Origin: Chitinophagaceae bacterium
GTDB taxonomy: Bacteria; Bacteroidota; Bacteroidia; Chitinophagales; Chitinophagaceae
Assembly (NCBI GenBank): GCA_947489175.1
Contig: CANLED010000132.1
Span: forward strand, 1-6,306
DNA: 6,306 bases
Direction: 5' to 3'
Below the pieces are notes generated by a model. The model did no database searches, had not been told where the DNA came from, and was given only the letters and a program-made list of their open reading frames with translations. This document shows positions 1 to 6,170 of this stretch, piece after piece (the first letter of the stretch is position 1; each line of letters opens with the position of its first letter). The translations under genes were made by a program, and so were the position numbers.

Positions 1-434
1 ATAAGCACCCTGTTGATCATATCATGTTGCTGTGAAAGGTATTTTTTTATGCCCAAATAAAACAATCTATTCGCGGAAATGCCCAAAAGAGAAAAAAAAG
101 AAAAAAAGATGATGTGCTCCGAAATGGTATGAATTTCAGCAGCATATACGAGAATCATGGCCGTCAGTACCAGCCATAAAAAATAGACCTTTGCGGTTTT
201 TTGTGAAAAAACTTCAAATGCTATAACTGACTTTTCATCATAAAGGCCAAATGCCAAACTGATGGATATCCAAATAAAATTGACAAAAAAAGCAAAAGAA
301 TAAAAAAGATTATTTGTTTGGATTGTTAGATCATTCAAAAAATACAAATAGGTCATCAGCCATACAAGATTGATGGCTGTCAGATCCAAGAAAACTAAAA
401 TAGTTTTAAGCGATTTTCTGAATTCTGTATTCAT
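1..434 (-). CDS. Polyprenyl-phosphate sugar-1-phosphate transferase, N-terminal membrane part (partial)
   Basis: An open frame starts with ATG at 434-432 and runs off the low end after 144 codons without a stop. The translation begins MNTEFRKSLKTILVFLDLTA and holds four hydrophobic segments, at about residues 11-33, 43-64, 82-100 and 106-128. It then reaches a basic stretch, LFYLGIKKYL, and ends in MINRVL. This pattern (four helices, then the start of a nucleotide-binding-like domain opening with 'RVLIIG'-type sequence) is what WcaJ/EpsE-type large initiating transferases look like. Those enzymes move hexose-1-phosphate from a UDP-sugar to undecaprenyl phosphate at the inner membrane. The catalytic domain lies outside the window, so the assignment rests on topology and context. 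The leader has GAGGA at 451-447, about 12 nt before the ATG. The start is 22 nt after the wecB stop, consistent with co-transcription. A different four-helix membrane protein remains possible. Confidence 0.68.
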   Translation of the reverse strand, partial: MNTEFRKSLKTILVFLDLTAINLVWLMTYLYFLNDLTIQTNNLFYSFAFFVNFIWISISLAFGLYDEKSVIAFEVFSQKTAKVYFLWLVLTAMILVYAAEIHTISEHIIFFSFFSLLGISANRLFYLGIKKYLSQQHDMINRVL

Positions 435-456
435 GTGATTGGGTTTTCCTCAATTT

Positions 457-1575
457 TCAGTGTACAAGAGAAGCATAGTGTGGACTAGAATAGTGTTGAA
501 TCAAAACATCAACAATGCGTTCTGAACTCTTACCATCCCAGAGATCTGGTATGCTACCGGTTTTCCAATTTCCAATAACAATTTTATGGATGAGTTTGGA
601 AAGCAGGTACAAGTCATCACCAACCAACTCATTGGTGCCATCCAATACAGTTTCTGGCCTTTCTGTTGAATTGCGCATGGTGATGCAAGGAATATTCAAA
701 ACAGTTGCCTCTTCAGTAATTCCACCTGAATCAGTAATGATACCTTTGGCATTTTTAATCAGGTAAATAAACTCAAGATAAGGCTGGGGTTCAAGCAGAA
801 TCAATTCATCGGAATTAAACTGCAATGTATCCAGCACTTTTCTTGTACGCGGGTGTACCGGAAATACAATTGGAAGGTTAGCCCTGCTGGAGATAATGGC
901 TGATAAAATTCGCTGTAGTTTTTCAGGATCATCAACATTGGATGGTCTGTGAAGGGTTAACAAAAGATAGGCTCCTTTTCCCATTGATGAAATACCAACA
1001 TCCAATGGAGACCTGATCTTATCGATGTTTTGAAGCAGTGTGTCGATCATGGTATTTCCAACAAAATGAATTCTAGATGAAGGAATTCCAATGGTTTTTA
1101 AATTTTCAGATGCATGCTGGGAAGTGGTAAAAAAATGGTCGCAAACAGCATCTGTCAACATTCTGTTGATTTCTTCCGGCATGTGCATATCACCAGACCT
1201 GATACCTGCTTCAACATGGACTACATCTATCTGCATCTTTTTTGCTCCGATCGTACAGGCCATGGTAGAAGTGACATCCCCGACTACCAATACCAGGTCA
1301 GGCTTATGCGCCAGAAGTTCTGATTCAAAACCAACCATGATGGCAGCCGTCTGTTGTGCCTGTGAACCTCCACCGGCACCAAGGTTATTGTCTGGTTCAG
1401 GAATATCCAGTTGTTTAAATATTTCACTGCTCATCCTCGCATCAAAATGTTGCCCTGTATGCACGATACGAAAATGAATATTTTTACCTTGCACCTGGTT
1501 TTTATTGATGGCCTTGACAATGGGAGCGATTTTCATAAAATTCGGCCTTGCTCCAGCTACGATAGTTATTAACAT
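457..1575 (-). CDS. wecB: UDP-N-acetylglucosamine 2-epimerase (non-hydrolysing)
   Basis: This 372-residue cytosolic enzyme should interconvert UDP-GlcNAc and UDP-ManNAc, the entry point to ManNAc-containing surface glycans. The length matches the non-hydrolysing family. Visible motifs in order are GARPNFMKIAP (8-18), HTGQH (39-43), GDV (99-101), HVEAGIRS (120-127), PEEINR (133-138), VGN (172-174), LHRPSN (208-213), HPRT (241-244), DSGGITEEA (282-290) and RNSTERPET (301-309). Asp100, Glu122, Glu134 and His209 sit where the catalytic Asp, two Glu and His of E. coli WecB are expected. The family usually reads HRPEN where this protein has HRPSN, a small subfamily difference. The ATG at 1575 directly precedes the beta-strand leading to GARPN and is the only sensible start. 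There is no Shine-Dalgarno. It follows the upstream gene by 23 nt and is followed by the membrane transferase after 22 nt. Assignment to this family is secure; the sugar used in vivo is inferred. Confidence 0.95.
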   Translation of the reverse strand: MLITIVAGARPNFMKIAPIVKAINKNQVQGKNIHFRIVHTGQHFDARMSSEIFKQLDIPEPDNNLGAGGGSQAQQTAAIMVGFESELLAHKPDLVLVVGDVTSTMACTIGAKKMQIDVVHVEAGIRSGDMHMPEEINRMLTDAVCDHFFTTSQHASENLKTIGIPSSRIHFVGNTMIDTLLQNIDKIRSPLDVGISSMGKGAYLLLTLHRPSNVDDPEKLQRILSAIISSRANLPIVFPVHPRTRKVLDTLQFNSDELILLEPQPYLEFIYLIKNAKGIITDSGGITEEATVLNIPCITMRNSTERPETVLDGTNELVGDDLYLLSKLIHKIVIGNWKTGSIPDLWDGKSSERIVDVLIQHYSSPHYASLVH

Positions 1576-1598
1576 AAATTGAAGTTTAAGATAAAAGT

Positions 1599-2477
1599 CT
1601 AAGCTGTTTTGTAATGATATTTCTTGTCGTAATGATTGATCAAAGAAACAGTCTGATGAATATTTTCTTTTGAAGAGGCACCAAAAAGGATTGATTCAAC
1701 ATTTGGAAGAGAACAAACATATTCCAAGGCTTTGACCGGAGAAGTGGCTCCGCCTGAAAAAACCTGCATGGCTATGGCCCTTACCCTTCCTGACTTCAGG
1801 GTCTGTTCATATAAACCTATTCCCCCGGACATCCTAAAACCTTCGTAGTTGATCGATGCACAAACAATGGGTCGGTATATACCCTGGGTGGCAAGTACAT
1901 CAACCAGCTTGGGCATGTTCATGGTGATGTATCCTGGTTCTGCATTGTACTTCTTTCGTATATAGTCATCAAATGCTTTGAGCAGGTCTTTCATCCCCAA
2001 TCCCAGCAATAAATCTGTGACTACATTTTGCAAAAAGATTACTGGGGTGGAAATACCCCTGAACATTTTTAATTCTGCATCAATCATCAGTTCCATCATT
2101 TTTACATGATCTTTTGAAACCAATGCATAGCCTCCTTTGAAAAGTGATCCAATGAAATTTCCGGGAACATATTGCTTGATTGTACCCATGATACCTAATT
2201 CAGTTACTGCATTGGCATATTTATGGGCATAAGGAAGACAGGGATAAATATCAAAATCATTGTATTTCTCTGCATCGTTTCTGATCAAATTTGCAATATT
2301 GAGCATCCTGTCATGGGTTGTACACATAAAGGTGTTGCAACCCTCTGCGATAGCGCAATCAAGGGTATGCAAGATGGATAAATCATCCTTGAATCGCATA
2401 GACTGTTGCCTTGCCTTTTCATCAGAAACATGATTAACCCCAAAAAATTGGTTATCTCCAAACAATATCCTGTTCAT
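1599..2477 (-). CDS. Aldo/keto reductase-like TIM-barrel protein of unknown function
   Basis: This 292-residue protein has no signal peptide or membrane helix. The N-terminus (FGDNQFFGVNH, 6-16) and the end of the fold (ILFGASSKENI, 263-273) resemble the first strand and the cofactor-binding C-terminal strand of aldo/keto reductases, which end in a 'GaSs' motif followed by a helix. The segment EGCNTFMCTTHDRM (45-58) lies where that family has 'G-x-N-x-F-D-T-A-x-x-Y'. Aligned this way, the catalytic Asp becomes Met51 and no Tyr follows. It is therefore either a divergent reductase or lyase using other residues, or a non-catalytic relative. Cys52, His55 and Asp56 are alternative candidate active-site residues. 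The ATG at 2477 lies 2 nt after the oxidoreductase stop, so the two are almost certainly translated together and may act on one substrate. The family resemblance is from pattern only, and I assign no reaction. Confidence 0.6.
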   Translation of the reverse strand: MNRILFGDNQFFGVNHVSDEKARQQSMRFKDDLSILHTLDCAIAEGCNTFMCTTHDRMLNIANLIRNDAEKYNDFDIYPCLPYAHKYANAVTELGIMGTIKQYVPGNFIGSLFKGGYALVSKDHVKMMELMIDAELKMFRGISTPVIFLQNVVTDLLLGLGMKDLLKAFDDYIRKKYNAEPGYITMNMPKLVDVLATQGIYRPIVCASINYEGFRMSGGIGLYEQTLKSGRVRAIAMQVFSGGATSPVKALEYVCSLPNVESILFGASSKENIHQTVSLINHYDKKYHYKTA

Positions 2478-2479
2478 AT

Positions 2480-3493
2480 TTAATTGATTTTATGGTTCTT
2501 GATTTGCTGAATGACTCTATCGGTTTGGAGTGCTGATTCGAATGTGTTGATATTATTGGGCGACCTGCCTTCGAGCACATTGATGAAATGATCTATCTGC
2601 AGAGAATATTCTTCGCCGCGGAGATAAAAATCTACATGAGGTGAAAGCTCATTGATATGCCTTACGTTCCATCCTTTTGCATAATTTCCAAAAGGTGCTG
2701 ATTCCCTGAAATAAACCTTAAGCTCCGTAGAATCCACAGTCAGTTTTCCTTTTGAGCCCAAAACAGTGATGGATGTTGACATCTTTCTGAAGGTCTCATC
2801 ACTCCAATTGACATTGATCGTACCATGAATACCGTTTTTTGTTTCCAACAAGCAGGAAACAGCATCTTCGACTGATGCTGAATAAAAAGACATCAAGTCG
2901 GCACCATGAACAGCGGTGATAGGGGCAATAAGATAATTGATGAGATCAATCAGATGCGCTGCATAATCCATCAAACAACCACCACCCTCTTCTGGTTTCG
3001 ACCGCCATGTCTGCTCTTTTGTTTTGGTGACAACAGGGCCATTCATGTTGCCGGAAAACAACTGCAATTTTCCGAGGCTTCCTGAATCAATAATTCTTTT
3101 GGCTTCCATGAAGGTTCCTATAAATTTATTGTGGTAACCAACTTGATTAAAAAGATTCTTCTGGATGGAAGACTCCATTAATTTTTGCCCGTTATCAGCA
3201 TTAAGGCTGAATGGCTTTTCAACAAAAACATTGATGTTTCGATCCAAAAGCTTTTGTACGATGGGTTCGTGGTATTTGGTAGGAACTGAAACAAATACTG
3301 CATCAGGTTTTTTTTCAGTGATCATATCAAGATAATCAGCATAGACATCAAAGGATGTATGTCTTTTTAAAACGTCTGTTACAATTGTTGATGTGTCTGC
3401 TACACCAATTACCTCTACATCGGGATGTGCTCCCAGTATAGCGAGGTGTGAAATGCCCATTTTGCCAGCGCCAATTAATCCGATTTTCTTCAT
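2480..3493 (-). CDS. Gfo/Idh/MocA family NAD(P)-dependent sugar oxidoreductase
   Basis: This 337-residue soluble dehydrogenase belongs to the glucose-fructose oxidoreductase / inositol dehydrogenase / WbpB-like family, which oxidises or reduces ring hydroxyls of sugars and sugar nucleotides. An N-terminal Rossmann fold is visible: GLIGAGKMG (5-13), acidic residue near the end of strand two in GVADTS (30-35), VSVPTKYH (68-75) and the family hallmark EKP (92-94). The C-terminal alpha/beta domain carries GGGCLMDYAAHLIDL (170-184), in which Asp176 and His180 match the usual catalytic D-x3-H arrangement together with Lys93. The length is typical. The ATG at 3493-3491 overlaps the TGA of the upstream DUF354 gene (ATGA), which indicates translational coupling. 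The next gene starts 2 nt after its TAA. By context the substrate is likely a nucleotide-sugar or a lipid-linked sugar, but the sequence does not say which. WbpB-like 3-dehydrogenation is one possibility. Confidence 0.88.
   Translation of the reverse strand: MKKIGLIGAGKMGISHLAILGAHPDVEVIGVADTSTIVTDVLKRHTSFDVYADYLDMITEKKPDAVFVSVPTKYHEPIVQKLLDRNINVFVEKPFSLNADNGQKLMESSIQKNLFNQVGYHNKFIGTFMEAKRIIDSGSLGKLQLFSGNMNGPVVTKTKEQTWRSKPEEGGGCLMDYAAHLIDLINYLIAPITAVHGADLMSFYSASVEDAVSCLLETKNGIHGTINVNWSDETFRKMSTSITVLGSKGKLTVDSTELKVYFRESAPFGNYAKGWNVRHINELSPHVDFYLRGEEYSLQIDHFINVLEGRSPNNINTFESALQTDRVIQQIKNHKIN
3490..3493 (-). other. ATGA start/stop overlap joining DUF354 and oxidoreductase genes
   Basis: On the minus strand the four bases ATGA hold the ATG of the oxidoreductase (3493-3491) and the TGA of the DUF354 gene (3492-3490). 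Such an overlap usually means that ribosomes ending one gene reinitiate on the next, giving linked amounts of both proteins. Confidence 0.9.
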
Positions 3494-4527
3494 ACGGTTA
3501 CTCTTTTGTTGGTGTTAATAATTGTATTGTACAGGACCTCATAAGCCATTTTGCCTTTGGCCATGAGCGAATTTTCTTGATTTGCGAAGGGTAACTGCTG
3601 CGATAGGGAGATGACCTCCTTGGCAGAAATGGAATTGGCATGAAGCATAAGATCATTTTCGATAAGAACTTTATCAACTTCAAGCAATTCACCTTGATAG
3701 ACAGAAATGGTGGGTATTCCAATCATGGCCAATTCTCTGGTCATTGAACCACCTGCACCGATGAATACATCACAGTCATTGGCAATTTCTTCAAATGAAA
3801 TGGGCTTATCCGCAACGGTTATGTTGTTGAATGCATTGGTTAAATAGTGTTGCGCTTGTTCTTTAGAGCGGGGTAAAATGGAGACATTAAAACAAGACGA
3901 TAACTCATTGATGAGATCGTCTAAAAAATGTTGTTTACCGTTATAATATTGGGCAGTCGATGGTTCTGGACGGATGTATAATTTAAGGGGATAAGGTTTT
4001 GCAGCGCTATCCCTCAGTTTGTTTGACTTGGACATTCTCCAGAGATAAATGCCTTCCTTGACACCAGGATAATAGCTGATTTTTCTGCGGATGGTCGCAG
4101 CCTTGGAAAGTCCAGATAAACTGAACCGTTCAGGCAACAGGATTTTTGTAGCAAAAAAGAAACTTGGGATATTGCCTATGGCATGTTCATTATCATTGGT
4201 ATAAATGGAGGGAATACCCAGCAGTTGGGCGGTCAAGGGTGAATGAAAAGAGCTCTGAGAAACAGCCAGATCAATCTTTTTGTCTTTTAAATAATGCCAG
4301 AGTTGAATGACCCTTATGGGATAGCCTAAAACTTTACCGAGAATATTCTTTCCATAATGTTTACCAACGACATGATGAGGCATGCCTTTCTGATCCAACA
4401 AGGCAAGGGTATTGGCCAATGGCCTTGAAGTGATAAAGATTGTATGCCCCTCTTGTTCCAATTGAGATATCAATGCGTAAAACATATTGATATGGGGTGA
4501 ATTGGAGATGTCAAACCAAATATTCAT
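3490..4527 (-). CDS. DUF354 family protein, GT-B fold (putative glycosyltransferase or epimerase-like)
   Basis: This protein of 345 residues opens MNIWFDISNSPHINMFYAL, matching the 'WiDi-n-sPHv' N-terminus of DUF354. The family is related in fold to GT-B glycosyltransferases and UDP-GlcNAc 2-epimerases. The N-terminal half is Rossmann-like, with an extended NDNEHAIGN (111-119). The C-terminal half carries IRPEPSTAQYY (185-195), ILPRSKEQ (217-224) and the donor-site-like GAGGSMTREL (257-266) followed by GIPTIS. No signal peptide or membrane helix is apparent. A slightly longer reading from TTG at 4533 adds only two residues. I prefer the ATG at 4527 because the family starts almost directly at this first strand. 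The start is 28 nt after the ligase stop, and the stop overlaps the next start. DUF354 genes are often found in polysaccharide loci, but no biochemical role is established that I can rely on. A transferase role is inferred. Confidence 0.85.
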   Translation of the reverse strand: MNIWFDISNSPHINMFYALISQLEQEGHTIFITSRPLANTLALLDQKGMPHHVVGKHYGKNILGKVLGYPIRVIQLWHYLKDKKIDLAVSQSSFHSPLTAQLLGIPSIYTNDNEHAIGNIPSFFFATKILLPERFSLSGLSKAATIRRKISYYPGVKEGIYLWRMSKSNKLRDSAAKPYPLKLYIRPEPSTAQYYNGKQHFLDDLINELSSCFNVSILPRSKEQAQHYLTNAFNNITVADKPISFEEIANDCDVFIGAGGSMTRELAMIGIPTISVYQGELLEVDKVLIENDLMLHANSISAKEVISLSQQLPFANQENSLMAKGKMAYEVLYNTIINTNKRVTV

Positions 4528-4555
4528 GTGCAAGAATTAAATGATGAGAAATAAT

Positions 4556-5833
4556 TTAAGCTGGAGTAGTGGCGCCAAGGGCAGTATTGATGACATACCG
4601 GTGTTTGGCATTTTCAGCTGACAGGAATGGCACATTGATCTCTATTGCATAATCATCAAAATCCATAATGCCTTTGAGAACATCCAAATAATGGGTAAAC
4701 ATTTCTCTGGGGAGATCTTCCCTATCCAACTGAAGATAGATGGTAAGTTTCTGGTCATTGAACAAGACCTGGAATTGTTCAATATGATGATTGTCGCGGA
4801 AAAGAACATTAAAAAATGCCGAATGCATGACTTTGTTTTGTTTGTCAATCACCATATCACAAGTCCTTCCCGCAAAATTCTCAATGATGGGATAACCCCT
4901 TTTACAAGGACAGGAAACATTTTCTACGACTTCAAATTTATCTCCAGTAAAGTAGCGTACCATAGGGAAGGCCTTGTTGACTAAATTGGTAGCCAGGACA
5001 TTTCCCTCTTTGTCATATTCTATCCTGGTCGCAGAATTGATATAATGCAAATTGCCAAAATCACATTCAAATGCAGAGATGCCTGCCTCATTGCATCCAT
5101 ATTGGTTGTGCACTTTTACATTAAAAGCCTGTTCGATATTATCCCTGTGCTTGGCACTCAATATTTCTGCAGTGGAAACAATCCCTTTAAGGTGTGGAAA
5201 AGAAAAAGCAATTTGACTTTTTAAGATATATTCAGCGATGCGATTGATAGCGGTTGCATACCCATAAATAAGTTTTGTTTTTGAATTGATGATGCGGGTC
5301 AGGTAGGATTCGATATCCGCATCATTCAAATGATATGCTGAATAAGTTGTGACATTCAGCAATTGATGAAAAACAACATGCTTGAGATCATTCTTGCCCA
5401 AAGAAGTGCCAGCAACAAATGCAACTTTATCACCCAATTGATAGCCCAGGGTTTCCCAAGACAATAGTATTCCTGCCCACATGAATGATTGTGCTTCATT
5501 TGTTGTGTAGTAAACAAGTGGGGCGCCGGTTGATCCGCCGGTCCCCTTGGCAAATGATTTTTTGGTAAACCCCTTGGAAAAAAAGGAAGGTGTATTCTTC
5601 CTAATTAATTCCTTTGTCAAAATTGATGACGTAAGATTGGCGCCAAGATTGGTATAGTATGGTGTAGCTGGTATAACCTCTTTGACAAACTCCTTGAAAT
5701 TGGTGTTTGACAAATGGGCAAGTGTCTGATTGTCGAGATATTGTTCTTTTCGCAGCTTTTTGAGTGTTGCAACAATATTGGTTCCCCTTAAAGCATCAAT
5801 GGTCCAAAAACGGAGTTGTGCATGAATATTCAT
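4556..5833 (-). CDS. PaaK/CapK-like adenylate-forming enzyme (phenylacetate-CoA ligase family)
   Basis: This 425-residue soluble protein belongs to the ANL-type adenylate-forming superfamily, in the PaaK-like branch, and would activate a carboxylic acid as its AMP ester. Visible motifs are the phosphate-binding loop GTGGSTGAP (97-105), YGYATAI (190-196), STAE (220-223), the adenine-pocket motif YGCNEAG (245-251), YFTGD (294-298), CPCKRGYP (308-315) and AGRTCDM (321-327). The small C-terminal domain ends near KHRYV (410-414), whose lysine may be the adenylation lysine. Typical PaaK enzymes have CPCGR and GRxDD here; this one has Lys311 and Cys325 at those places. The length is near that of family members. 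Members in polysaccharide loci are often called CapK, and their true substrates are mostly unknown. CoA ligation is not assured, and transfer of the acyl group to a sugar or amino sugar is possible. The ATG at 5833 comes 27 nt after the glycosyltransferase remnant, with no Shine-Dalgarno. Confidence 0.85.
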   Translation of the reverse strand: MNIHAQLRFWTIDALRGTNIVATLKKLRKEQYLDNQTLAHLSNTNFKEFVKEVIPATPYYTNLGANLTSSILTKELIRKNTPSFFSKGFTKKSFAKGTGGSTGAPLVYYTTNEAQSFMWAGILLSWETLGYQLGDKVAFVAGTSLGKNDLKHVVFHQLLNVTTYSAYHLNDADIESYLTRIINSKTKLIYGYATAINRIAEYILKSQIAFSFPHLKGIVSTAEILSAKHRDNIEQAFNVKVHNQYGCNEAGISAFECDFGNLHYINSATRIEYDKEGNVLATNLVNKAFPMVRYFTGDKFEVVENVSCPCKRGYPIIENFAGRTCDMVIDKQNKVMHSAFFNVLFRDNHHIEQFQVLFNDQKLTIYLQLDREDLPREMFTHYLDVLKGIMDFDDYAIEINVPFLSAENAKHRYVINTALGATTPA

Positions 5834-5860
5834 GTCTTACGATTTAAGTGATAAAAAAAA

Positions 5861-5996
5861 TCAGTCGGTGGTGAGTAATTCGGTATAAATGGTATTCAAA
5901 TTCGAAACAATGGCTTGAACATGAAACTGTTTTGCATCAACAAAGGCATTCAAACCATAACTTGAAACGAGATCAGGTTCAGTGAATATTTGATCA
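5861..5996 (-). repeat. Direct repeat, downstream copy of the glycosyltransferase 3' end
   Basis: This stretch aligns without gaps to 6171-6306, with 126 of 136 positions identical by my count and a period of 310 bp. The copies are in the same orientation. The repeat probably continues beyond the window, because the high-end copy is cut by the window edge while still matching. Confidence 0.95.
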
Positions 5997-6170
5997 AGTA
6001 CAGGATCAAGTTGATTGATTTTTCCGGGTTCAATCAACCACCCATTGTGATTGGGTCTTACTACAGAGGGAATTCCACCTACTGAGGTAGAAATAATGGG
6101 CTTGCCGGCAGACATGGCCTCAAGGATGGCCATGGGAAGACCTTCATAATGTGAGGGCAAGATAAAAATA
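5861..6170 (-). pseudogene. 3' remnant of a GT4 glycosyltransferase
   Basis: This segment encodes only the last ~103 residues of a GT4 (glycosyl transferases group 1) enzyme. The frame reads SDIFILPSHYEGLPMAILEA, then GKPIISTSVGGIP and NGWLIEPG, and ends ELLTTD before TGA at 5863-5861. It contains the E-x7-E donor-sugar motif (the Glu of HYEG and of ILEA), but the N-terminal acceptor domain is absent. The frame is closed upstream by a TGA at 6208-6206. Between that stop and 6171 it only reads the neighbouring gene's end out of phase, so the homologous part begins near 6170. The only possible starts are TTG at 6160 (99 residues) and ATG at 6133 (91 codons including the stop). A fragment of this size could not fold as a complete GT-B enzyme. 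It is clearly the counterpart of the gene end at 6171-6306. The reading frame is intact and its differences from that copy are mostly synonymous, so translation of a short protein cannot be excluded. Confidence 0.8.

Noticed and set aside
1091..1477. Plus-strand open frame of 128 codons antisense to wecB, with smaller ones at 515-766 and 1114-1323
   Set aside because: They lie wholly within wecB, whose motifs are intact. Their translations show no family pattern and no supporting start context.
3498..3722. Minus-strand frames in other phases at 3498-3722, 4642-4848 and 5356-5553
   Set aside because: Each overlaps a conserved part of a real gene in a different phase and has a random-looking composition.
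4528..4533. TTG at 4533 as start of the DUF354 gene
   Set aside because: It adds only Met-His before an ATG that matches the family N-terminus and has no ribosome binding site of its own.
4691..4984. Plus-strand frame of 97 codons opposite the PaaK-like gene
   Set aside because: Shadow of a well-supported gene; the translation has no recognisable domain.
5834..5860. Possible terminator or promoter in the T-rich gap before the PaaK-like gene
   Set aside because: On the coding strand the gap starts with a T run but has no GC-rich hairpin before it and no convincing promoter boxes. Read-through is more likely.
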